A stretch of DNA of 23,326 nt, taken from a virus. A program made the position numbers and the translations under genes. This document shows positions 13,781 to 19,890 of this stretch, piece after piece (the stretch's first letter is position 1; every line of letters begins with the position of its first letter). A model generated the notes under the pieces. It did no database searches and was not told the origin of the DNA. It saw only the letters and a list, made by a program, of their open reading frames with translations. Where the stretch lies: IMG/VR virus record IMGVR_UViG_3300005607_000288, positions 1 through 23,326 of that record; one strand, given 5' to 3'.

Positions 13781-14038
13781 TTACAACTGCTTAACGGCCT
13801 CCGAAAGCTGCTGTGCTGGATCAGCAGACTGCTCTGCTGCGGAATTTTCCGCAGTAAGAGGAGCGACAAACGTTCCATCTTTTTCTTGCTGTTCTTCTCC
13901 TACCGGCACTGCCATCGACGTAATTGTAAGAATGGTATTCGTCTCCTCATCCACAGTGACGCACTGACCGGCGCTCCACATGCCCGGAATGCCCGGAATA
14001 AAGCCCGGCACATTAAAACTATATTCGCGAATAGCCAT
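13781..14038 (-). CDS. Small hypothetical protein upstream of tail tube gene
   Basis: An 85-aa protein. I use the ATG at 14038, which has GAGGAGAGCAAG upstream, instead of a longer frame from 14077. It overlaps the end of the preceding membrane-protein gene by 20 bases. Residues 1-50 are hydrophobic and Gly/Pro-rich (VPGFIPGIPGMWSAG), then a beta-rich patch; residues 50-85 are acidic and Ala/Gln-rich. There is no known motif. Position suggests a minor tail or chaperone-like protein. Confidence 0.55.
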   Translation of the reverse strand: MAIREYSFNVPGFIPGIPGMWSAGQCVTVDEETNTILTITSMAVPVGEEQQEKDGTFVAPLTAENSAAEQSADPAQQLSEAVKQL

Positions 14039-14372
14039 CTTGCTCTCCTCTTTCCACGATCTGATCAATGCGATCAACGACTGCTGAAGTATGCGCTTCT
14101 ATTTGCTCAATGCGACGAATAATCACAGCATCTCGCCGCGTTTGCTGAAACATCGCCAGCCCCACGACCGATTCGATAAAAATTGCCAGATAACTGGCCG
14201 CCAGATTCCACCAGAGCAAGGCCGTTGGATTATTCGTCAGCCAGACCCCGATCGTTATCCCGGAAATGACCAGGAGAAATGTCCAGCGCCGAATCACGCC
14301 TTGAATCAGCCAGGAAATATATTCTCCGAAACTCAGCATATCACCTGTTACCGGATCAATACGTTTTTTCAT
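14019..14372 (-). CDS. Two-span membrane protein with C-terminal coiled coil (DUF1003-like layout)
   Basis: A 117-aa protein. The ATG at 14372 overlaps the stop of the connector gene upstream in the ATGA form, so I reject a longer frame. Membrane segments lie at about residues 30-46 (WTFLLVISGITIGVWL) and 51-75 (ALLWWNLAASYLAIFIESVV and on), followed by a charged helix with a heptad-like pattern (RRIEQIEAHTSAVVDRIDQI). The layout, including a polar loop between the spans and QQTRRD after the second, is close to DUF1003-type membrane proteins. A membrane protein between connector and tail tube genes is unusual; superinfection exclusion or a lysis-related role are possible, neither shown. Confidence 0.6.
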   Translation of the reverse strand: MKKRIDPVTGDMLSFGEYISWLIQGVIRRWTFLLVISGITIGVWLTNNPTALLWWNLAASYLAIFIESVVGLAMFQQTRRDAVIIRRIEQIEAHTSAVVDRIDQIVERGEQDGYSRI

Positions 14373-14857
14373 TGAATGCTTCCCGGAATGACATAATACT
14401 GCGCGACCTCCAGCACGACCGTATGGATGCGATACCAGTTTGGCTTGAGCCACATCCACAAAAACGCTGCACTGTTTGGTTTGATCCTGGCACTATACAC
14501 GGTCACGGTATTTGGCAGCACAGCATACGTATTGAGCAACGGCAGAAGCGCGTCACGGATTGCGAGAATCTGTAGCTCAGCCTGGCTTGCGCTGTTTATC
14601 GTGGTATAGTCCACGACGCTCCTGATCTCAATATCCGTATGCTCCATGATTGTCCCGCCGAAAGCATGTCGTTGTGAATCATCATGGCGCGCAATGATCA
14701 CGCCTGCTGGCAATGCCAGTTCAGTATAGTCCTTGACGCCGCCAATCACGACCGTTTGATACGCCAGTGTCACTCCATCAGCAAGCTTTAAAGCCTGAAG
14801 CTCGCGTTGAAGCTGCTGGACGACTGCTGTCGTCTGTGGCGCTGCCGGAAAAGCCAT
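14369..14857 (-). CDS. Tail terminator/completion-type protein
   Basis: A 162-aa protein with GGGGAGGGGA upstream of the ATG at 14857. The fold pattern is alpha/beta: an N-terminal helix (VVQQLQRELQALKLAD), a strand-rich middle, and a helix with RDALLPLLNTYAVLP. It follows a gp10-like connector and precedes, after two small genes, the tail tube gene, which matches the position of tail terminator or tail-to-head joining proteins in siphophages. These form a ring that stops tail tube growth. I assign the role from size and gene order; no specific signature is certain. Confidence 0.55.
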   Translation of the reverse strand: MAFPAAPQTTAVVQQLQRELQALKLADGVTLAYQTVVIGGVKDYTELALPAGVIIARHDDSQRHAFGGTIMEHTDIEIRSVVDYTTINSASQAELQILAIRDALLPLLNTYAVLPNTVTVYSARIKPNSAAFLWMWLKPNWYRIHTVVLEVAQYYVIPGSIQ

Positions 14858-14878
14858 GCATCCCCTCCCCTCTCTCGA

Positions 14879-15340
14879 CTAGGCCGTGCTCATAAACGCT
14901 GCCTGTCCCTGTGGCAAACTGCCAACAGCTTCTTGCCAGGCGGCATAGATCGCTTCCGTATATATCTCAGCAATCGCCTGAAGTGTTTCAGGATCGCTGA
15001 TCGAATATTCTGCATAGAAAATCCCGGGATCATGCGGATAATAGCGACCGAGGCGATCGGTCATGCCAGAGAATCCGCGATCCCGTCTCCATGCATATGG
15101 CACGCCTTCCGGCCCGATGTACGCCAGATATTCCGATGACATCTGAACGCCGACCGAATCTGCCAGATTCCCGGTTGGATTCTGAAAATTCATCCACATC
15201 TCAGCAACCTGCTGATCGCCGATCACGCCTGCTGCCTTCTCAGTGGCAATTGCCAGATGCTTGGTAAGCGTGCCCTGAAATTCGTTGAGCTGGCTCATCA
15301 CCCCCAGCAGATCCGGCTGAAATGACAGACCCAGATACAT
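14879..15340 (-). CDS. HK97 gp10-like head-tail/neck protein
   Basis: A 153-aa protein starting nine bases after GGGGA. Features expected of the gp10 family are an N-terminal long helix (LNEFQGTLTKHLAIATEKAA), a middle section with residues such as RRDRGFSGMTDRLGRYYPHDPG, and a C-terminal helix around YTEAIYAAWQEAV. Size is typical (130-170 residues). It sits four bases after the adaptor gene and 21 bases before the terminator-type gene, forming a three-gene connector block. Likely location: neck of the virion. The family call is based on layout and position. Confidence 0.55.
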   Translation of the reverse strand: MYLGLSFQPDLLGVMSQLNEFQGTLTKHLAIATEKAAGVIGDQQVAEMWMNFQNPTGNLADSVGVQMSSEYLAYIGPEGVPYAWRRDRGFSGMTDRLGRYYPHDPGIFYAEYSISDPETLQAIAEIYTEAIYAAWQEAVGSLPQGQAAFMSTA

Positions 15341-15343
15341 GAT

Positions 15344-15634
15344 TCAATTCCCCACCGGGATCGTCGCCGTGCATTCGACATGCCCATCCATGAATACCTC
15401 TGGCCTGGCTGAAACCGTATAAACCAGACCGTCAGCATCAATCAGATGATCATTGCGTTGCATTTGATCGGTCCAGGCTATGATCGCAAAGAGATCATAT
15501 GGCGCGGCTCCATGATCAAATTGCTGCATATCCAGACTCTGCTGATCGATCTGCGCCACAATGCCGCTCGCAATGATCGGCTGGCTCGATAGTGCGCCGG
15601 TCCCCCGCTTGATTGTCACTGTTGTGATTTTCAT
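15344..15634 (-). CDS. Head-tail adaptor/head closure-type protein
   Basis: A 96-aa protein. The ATG at 15634 follows AAGGAGCAAACA, while a longer frame from 15856 runs over the preceding gene and is rejected. Motifs such as FDHGAAPYDLFAIIAWTDQ and DHLIDADGLVYTVSARPE suggest the small beta-barrel head-closure family (SPP1 gp16-like), in which a GD or NDxLID motif and a closing VxxRPxVFMDGHVE strand are common. It begins a block of connector genes, consistent with stabilising DNA in the head and joining the tail. Confidence in the exact family is moderate. Confidence 0.5.
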   Translation of the reverse strand: MKITTVTIKRGTGALSSQPIIASGIVAQIDQQSLDMQQFDHGAAPYDLFAIIAWTDQMQRNDHLIDADGLVYTVSARPEVFMDGHVECTATIPVGN

Positions 15635-15644
15635 TGTTTGCTCC

Positions 15645-15962
15645 TTACAGCGGCGGCACGATAACGAGCGTTTTTGGATCACAATGCTCGGTCTGGCCAT
15701 TGATGGTAATGGCCACCTGAATTGTCCAGGTGCCCGACTGCGCCACATCCGCCGATGACCAGGTATAATGCGCCTGGCCTGCTGCCGCATTATCAATCGT
15801 CCAGGTCCCGGTGCCCACCTGCCGTACTCCAGCAGAAGATTCCATGACGAGCGCAAGCGCGGCCCCGGTCAGATTGATTGCCGTGCCATCTTTCGTACTG
15901 AACTGCACGCTCAAGGGGACAAGCGTATCCCCGAGGTACAGCGGGCTATAATCATCGGCCAT
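15645..15962 (-). CDS. Ig-like protein resembling baseplate upper protein N-terminus
   Basis: A 105-aa protein, nearly entirely beta strand. The sequence follows the BppU N-terminal domain pattern: a start with YLGDTLVPLSVQFSTKDGTAI and NLTGAALALVM, then GTGTWTI, AAAGQAHYTWSSADVAQSG and a closing TWTIQVAITING. This fold is an Ig-like sandwich used on siphophage baseplates. The ATG directly follows the stop of the previous gene (TAGATG) with GGAGG upstream. It may be an exposed tail or capsid decoration protein. The same strand pattern can occur in unrelated Ig-like decorators. Confidence 0.55.
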   Translation of the reverse strand: MADDYSPLYLGDTLVPLSVQFSTKDGTAINLTGAALALVMESSAGVRQVGTGTWTIDNAAAGQAHYTWSSADVAQSGTWTIQVAITINGQTEHCDPKTLVIVPPL

Positions 15963-16148
15963 CTAAGGCTTCCTCCCAGAAAGCGTGATGGTGCCTTTCC
16001 TGGCTTGCATCTGCACGCTCCCATGTCGCGCAGAGAGCGTGATAGTACCTCTCCTGGCACTCATCGAACTGTTGATAGCCGGTGGGATCGGGAGCGTTCT
16101 ATTCAGAATGAGCGTGCCGCCAAAACGCGGGACATAGATCGTCGTCAC
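15963..16148 (-). CDS. 61-aa repeat protein with nine-residue repeats
   Basis: The start is taken as GTG 16148, which overlaps the stop of the preceding gene (GTGA) with GGGAGG six bases upstream; a GTG six bases earlier is too close to that site. The C-terminal half has tandem nine-residue units SARRGTITL, SARHGSVQM, QARKGTITL and a partial SGRK, suggesting a short beta solenoid or coil. It is basic and has no membrane segment. Function unknown; its place in the late operon suggests a minor virion protein. Confidence 0.55.
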   Translation of the reverse strand: MTTIYVPRFGGTLILNRTLPIPPAINSSMSARRGTITLSARHGSVQMQARKGTITLSGRKP

Positions 16149-16645
16149 GACCACCCTCCCTGCACCAGTCCTAAGATGGACAGCCGGCGTTGGAAATTCG
16201 AGAGCGACACCTGGCTCATTTGCGCGGGAAGCCCGGCGGCATTCACGCCAGTCAGCGCCGGGATCGCCCCCAGGTTGGTGGCCGAGACGCTAAAGGAGGT
16301 ATCCGTCGCATTATCAATCCAGAACGCGAGATAGTAGCGGCCCGGGGCAAGTGGCAGCGCGGACGAGAGCGTATAGGTCTGCACGCCGGTCGCGGTGAGC
16401 GTTGAGCCAATGTGCGTGAGCAGGTTGCCTGCACTGTCATAGAGACCAAGATCACAATGGCCGTTGCCGCCGGTGCCAAATTGATAGCGAAAGCCAGTCA
16501 GCACCAGAAACGCATCCAGCTTCGTATGCTGGAAGTACACGCCGTTGACGGTGCGGGTGTTGGCTGCGCAGTTAGAAAGATCGGCCAGATCGCCCAGAAA
16601 CCAGGGCTGGATCTGTCCGGTGTCCACGCTTGCTGGATACGGCAT
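16145..16645 (-). CDS. Jelly-roll-like virion surface protein
   Basis: A 166-aa protein. The ATG at 16645 has GAGGGGAGGG just before it; a GTG at 16657 overlapping the previous stop is the alternative start. The sequence is beta-rich with motifs such as QHTKLDAFLVLTGFRYQFG, GHCDLGLYDSAGNLL and GRYYLAFWIDNATDTSF, typical of a jelly-roll sandwich of the sort found in carbohydrate-binding and fibre-head domains. The high GC of this gene and everything to its right differs from the left half of the operon. It probably forms a receptor-binding or decoration part; no enzyme motif is seen. Confidence 0.6.
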   Translation of the reverse strand: MPYPASVDTGQIQPWFLGDLADLSNCAANTRTVNGVYFQHTKLDAFLVLTGFRYQFGTGGNGHCDLGLYDSAGNLLTHIGSTLTATGVQTYTLSSALPLAPGRYYLAFWIDNATDTSFSVSATNLGAIPALTGVNAAGLPAQMSQVSLSNFQRRLSILGLVQGGWS

Positions 16646-16653
16646 CCCTCCCC

Positions 16654-17685
16654 TCACTTTCCGTACACATTCGGCGTAAATGTCCAGGTGGGCGATGCGG
16701 TCCCCCCAACCACCCAGCGCAGCCGCCCGGTTCCTCCAAGCGACTGATTGTACGCAAGGCCCGGCCCGATGGAGGTACTGACCGTATTACTTGCAACCGA
16801 GAGCACCGCACTCTGCCAGAGGGGATAGTAGATGCCATCCGCACCTTTGCGCTCCCAGAAAAATTGCAGGGTGGGATTCGTCCCTGATTGCGCCGTCGTG
16901 GTGATATCGATCGCAATTTCATGCAATTTGGAGACATCCAGATCCCCGCTATTCCCGCTTCCTACCCCGGTCTGGGCGCTGCTAAAAAGCGTGGTGGTAG
17001 AAAGTCCTACGAGCACTCGCCCAATGCTGTCGAGGGCCAGTTCCACGGCTCCGTTGTAGATCGCGGTGCGCAAATTCCGGTTCGCTGCCGATTCCACCTG
17101 CAAGGCTTGCAGATTCGTCCCATCGGTAGCCCCCAGCTGGGTTGATGAACCGGGGGCGGCGCTCCCAGTTGCACCGACTGAAGCGTTATTAAACGAACCG
17201 GTGCCGGCGTTCGCGGTCACGGTCCCGGATACCGGCTGCACTACCGCCGAATTATCCACTTTGAGCGCCCCGCCGGCGCTAATGGATGCCTTATTCGCTC
17301 CGCCGCTATCCGCCAGTTCCACGCTGCCAATCAGCGCCGATCCCGCCACGATCCCCACATTGCCGATCGTGTTCGTGCCCGCCGGCAAGGAAGGCAAGCC
17401 TCCGATCGTGACGCTTGCCGTATTGGCCTTGATCTGCTTGAGCTGGCCGATCACGCTGTTTGCGTTGGCTGCATCGGTCGAGGTTCCCTGGGTCACGTCA
17501 TTGCCATCAGCAACATACATCGCAACAGGCGCGCTCACATTGCCATTAGAATCAGCACTGGACGCCGGCCCGCCCTGCATCGCCGTAAAATTGCCGCCAG
17601 CGGTGCCGGGAACATAGACGGCGGTCGCTGGAAATTGATTCGTCCCGATGGTCGTTGTCGAAAGCGGGGTGGTGCCAAAACTCAT
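16654..17685 (-). CDS. Phage structural protein with beta-helix-like N-terminus
   Basis: A 343-aa protein with GAAGGAGGCC before the ATG at 17685. The N-terminal half is Gly/Ala/Asn/Thr-rich with hexapeptide-like strands (PAGTNTIGNVGIVAGSALIG and KVDNSAVVQPVSGTVTANAG), resembling the repetitive shaft regions of phage surface proteins. The C-terminal part (about 225-343) is a beta sandwich with LHEIAIDITTTAQSG and TLQFFWERKGADGIYYPLW, a pattern of jelly-roll domains. The ATG overlaps the stop of the small gene before it. It is most likely a fibre, collar or decoration protein. No close family is named. Confidence 0.6.
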   Translation of the reverse strand: MSFGTTPLSTTTIGTNQFPATAVYVPGTAGGNFTAMQGGPASSADSNGNVSAPVAMYVADGNDVTQGTSTDAANANSVIGQLKQIKANTASVTIGGLPSLPAGTNTIGNVGIVAGSALIGSVELADSGGANKASISAGGALKVDNSAVVQPVSGTVTANAGTGSFNNASVGATGSAAPGSSTQLGATDGTNLQALQVESAANRNLRTAIYNGAVELALDSIGRVLVGLSTTTLFSSAQTGVGSGNSGDLDVSKLHEIAIDITTTAQSGTNPTLQFFWERKGADGIYYPLWQSAVLSVASNTVSTSIGPGLAYNQSLGGTGRLRWVVGGTASPTWTFTPNVYGK

Positions 17686-17807
17686 GGCCTGGCCTCCTTC
17701 TTCAGCGTGGCTATCTGTGTGCCGGCGAGGAAGCGCAGCCGTTTGTCTGGCCCACGCGCCGCGCTCTGCGCTTTGAGTAGGACCGGTTGTCGGGCGCGTT
17801 CTCTCAC
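17682..17807 (-). CDS. 41-aa basic peptide, GTG start
   Basis: A frame from GTG 17807 to TGA 17684-17682 encodes a 41-aa, strongly basic peptide with several Arg and Lys residues. AGGAGGGGAG lies at correct spacing upstream, and the stop overlaps the next ATG in the ATGA form, a common sign of a real coupled gene. It fills the 133-base gap between lysin and structural gene. It could simply serve translational coupling. Function unknown. Confidence 0.5.
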   Translation of the reverse strand: MRERARQPVLLKAQSAARGPDKRLRFLAGTQIATLKKEARP

Positions 17808-17818
17808 GGCTCCCCTCC

Positions 17819-18868
17819 TCAGAGTGTTTTCAGATCAGCCAGGGCCCGGGCGATGGGCGCGGTAATCGCCTCGGCGATGGCGTGGATATCGGCTTCGACC
17901 TGGCTGGTATCCACTGCCGGGGGAACTGGTGGCGCGAATCCCGGCACATGCTTGAGAAAGTCCGCGTCTGTCAGATGGCAGAGCGCACACGCCCCGGTCC
18001 CTGGCTGATGATCCTTCAGGTGGGCCGGATCGTAGAAAATGCCCGCGCGTTCAAACACCTGCAGCACGACCCGGTTCCCCTGGACTGACAGGGAAATTTC
18101 ATCGGTGAGGGGCAGACCAACAATCGGCAGGCTGTTGCCATCCATTGAGAGCGCGGCGTAGAAGTCTTTGATGCCAAATTGTACAACCCGTCCGGTCTTC
18201 TTACAGGTCCAGTGATCGGCATCAGAGGCCGTAAACCAGAGACCAAAATCGGCGGCATGCTCCGTATAGCGTTGCATTGTTCCTCCCTGGAACCATTGTC
18301 CAACGTCGCTCGTTGTCGAGCGGTCGTAGTCTACAGAACGTCCGTCAAGCCTGACGCCATTCTGATACTGCTGAAGATGCGCACGCGGCTCCCATTGGCC
18401 GGCAGACCACGCATACGTTTGCCATCCCCAGGTGATCGCGCCGGCGTCAAAGAGCGCCTTGATGACCCGGTACGAGCCATAGGCCCCGGTGCGCGCGAGA
18501 CCGAGCACGGAGGCCACCCCGTGAAAGTAGTCGATCACGGCTCCCATCTGCGCGTCGCTCGCGTCAAAATCGACGCTGAAGTAAATCGGGCGATCCGCCG
18601 GTCCTCCACAGGCGGCGTGTTGCGCGGCGGCAATCTGGGCGTCGATCTTGCCGGAGGCGGCCCCCTCCAGTGCCCGGTTGGCATACCATTCATAGTTACT
18701 CACCAGGGCGATCCCGGCCTCGGTGAGCGCCTTTGCTTCCTCCGCCGTGAGCAACTTGACTCTGGTCAGGTCATTGACCTCGGAGAGATACCGGCACACA
18801 AACGTCACCCCCGCCGCCTTGAGGGTCGCGATCGGCGGCCCGGTCACATAATCCAGTCCAAATGCCAT
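17819..18868 (-). CDS. DUF1906 glycoside-hydrolase-like lysin with C-terminal binding region
   Basis: A 349-aa protein. Residues about 3-197 match the DUF1906/GH25-like fold: FGLDYV with Asp6, VTFVCRYLSE, an ALTEAGIALVSNYEWY strand, PIYFSVDFDAS with Asp100/Asp102, GAYGSYRVIKALFDAGAITWGWQTYAWS and VDYDRS near 179-184. Enzymes of this type are proposed to cleave the peptidoglycan sugar chain. Residues about 200-300 contain GLPLTDE (251-257) and QVFERAGIFYDP (270-281), an LGFP-like pattern often found in Chloroflexota cell-surface proteins, which may bind cell wall. The sequence ACALCHL (294-299) contains CxxCH, probably by chance. AAGGAG precedes the ATG. It follows a holin-like gene, so lysis is the likely role. 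Confidence 0.75.
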   Translation of the reverse strand: MAFGLDYVTGPPIATLKAAGVTFVCRYLSEVNDLTRVKLLTAEEAKALTEAGIALVSNYEWYANRALEGAASGKIDAQIAAAQHAACGGPADRPIYFSVDFDASDAQMGAVIDYFHGVASVLGLARTGAYGSYRVIKALFDAGAITWGWQTYAWSAGQWEPRAHLQQYQNGVRLDGRSVDYDRSTTSDVGQWFQGGTMQRYTEHAADFGLWFTASDADHWTCKKTGRVVQFGIKDFYAALSMDGNSLPIVGLPLTDEISLSVQGNRVVLQVFERAGIFYDPAHLKDHQPGTGACALCHLTDADFLKHVPGFAPPVPPAVDTSQVEADIHAIAEAITAPIARALADLKTL

Positions 18869-18912
18869 AACAGTCTCCTTGTCGTTCCAACGCAGGATGC
18901 GCCCACGCCCCC

Positions 18913-19251
18913 CTATGACTCATCGGGGCGTTTGCCCATTGATTTCGAGACATTGCCCTGGGCGTCCCGGATCGTTACTAAATCGCCGCTGATTGTCACG
19001 GCGACATTCATCTGAGAGAGCGCCGCCTGGATGGTCGAGATAACGTAATGCAGGTGGGCGTTCTCCTTCACGAGCTCCTCCTGCTTGGCTTTGAGCGCGT
19101 CGATTTGCTGTTGCAACGCCTCGATGGTCTCTTTCTGGATGTCCTCCAGCGCGGCGCGCCGGGCATTGCGAAAGCCAAAGAACCCGCCGATGGTAGCAAA
19201 GAGCAGCAGCAGCAGATTGGCCACCGAAAGCGTGGTATAGAGCGTGTCCAT
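18913..19251 (-). CDS. Holin-like protein: N-terminal membrane segment plus coiled coil
   Basis: A 112-aa protein. Residues about 8-27 (LSVANLLLLLFATIGGFFGF) form one membrane segment, followed by a basic patch and a long heptad-like helix (about 34-75; ALQQQIDALKAKQEELVKEN), then a small C-terminal beta piece. It is located directly upstream of the DUF1906 lysin and downstream of the fibre gene. The membrane segment plus coiled coil next to an endolysin gene suggests a lysis role. The segment order is opposite to that of the 5020-5280 protein. GGGAGGGAG is 10 bases before the ATG, somewhat far. A tail-associated scaffold is the alternative. Confidence 0.6.
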   Translation of the reverse strand: MDTLYTTLSVANLLLLLFATIGGFFGFRNARRAALEDIQKETIEALQQQIDALKAKQEELVKENAHLHYVISTIQAALSQMNVAVTISGDLVTIRDAQGNVSKSMGKRPDES

Positions 19252-19272
19252 ACGGCTGTTTGCTCCCTCCCC

Positions 19273-19872
19273 TCAGTTGCTCAGGACAAAGACATAGTTG
19301 ACGGCGATCGCCTGCGACCCTTTGGAATAGGAAAACATCGCGTGCGTCATGAGCGCCCCGGTCCCGGCGGTCGTGGTGGCGGCCTGGCTCGACGCCGTTT
19401 TGTATCCGTACACCCCGATATTCGTCCAACTCCCAACGGCGTCGGTGCTCGCGTAGTTGGTCACGACGGTCGTGCTAAAGCCGGTCGTGCTAAACGAGGT
19501 GGGCGCTTTGCGTGCGCCGGTGGCAAAGCCATCGCCGGCAACGCTGGTATCCGCGCGCGTTACCCCGGTGATGGCCACGTTGCCCACCGAAAGAATCTGG
19601 AAAAACGGGTTCATACTCCCCTGCCCGGCCACACTCATATTGGCCAGCAAGAGCGTGATGCCGGTATTGGTGAGAATGTTTTCCGCCTGCATCCGCCCGT
19701 CGTCAAGCGGGATCTGCCAGCGGCGCTTTACCGCGTCTGAGAGCCGTGCCTCCTGCAAAATGGTGCCGTCCGGGGCCGTCACCGGGCAGTACCAGTACCG
19801 GAACTCCTCCTCGGTCCACTCGGCCGGGATCTGGTGCAGGGTAATGATTCCGCGAATGCTCAGGGGTTCCAT
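19273..19872 (-). CDS. Tail fibre/tip protein, copy A
   Basis: A 199-aa protein, a paralogue of 6119-6736. Both contain a short N-terminal beta section with a Glu-rich loop and Trp/Tyr cluster (EEEFRYWYCPVTAPDG), an ARLSDAVKRRW helix, an ENILTN turn, the DTSVAG motif, and an ALMTHAMFSYSKG end. The shared motifs are spread along the whole chain, so this is duplication of the gene rather than of one domain. It follows the hub protein by 18 bases and is followed by lysis genes, as in copy B. A role in cell binding is inferred from position. GGAGGTCAC precedes the ATG. Confidence 0.65.
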   Translation of the reverse strand: MEPLSIRGIITLHQIPAEWTEEEFRYWYCPVTAPDGTILQEARLSDAVKRRWQIPLDDGRMQAENILTNTGITLLLANMSVAGQGSMNPFFQILSVGNVAITGVTRADTSVAGDGFATGARKAPTSFSTTGFSTTVVTNYASTDAVGSWTNIGVYGYKTASSQAATTTAGTGALMTHAMFSYSKGSQAIAVNYVFVLSN

Positions 19873-19890
19873 GTGACCTCCGTTTCTCCC

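Noticed and set aside
17972-17986. Heme-binding CxxCH motif in the lysin
   Set aside because: A single CALCH in a protein without signal peptide; more likely chance or a metal site.
18179-19015. Plus-strand 278-codon frame opposite the DUF1906 lysin
   Set aside because: Arg- and Gly-rich composition typical of antisense frames in GC-rich DNA; the minus-strand lysin is clearly the real gene.
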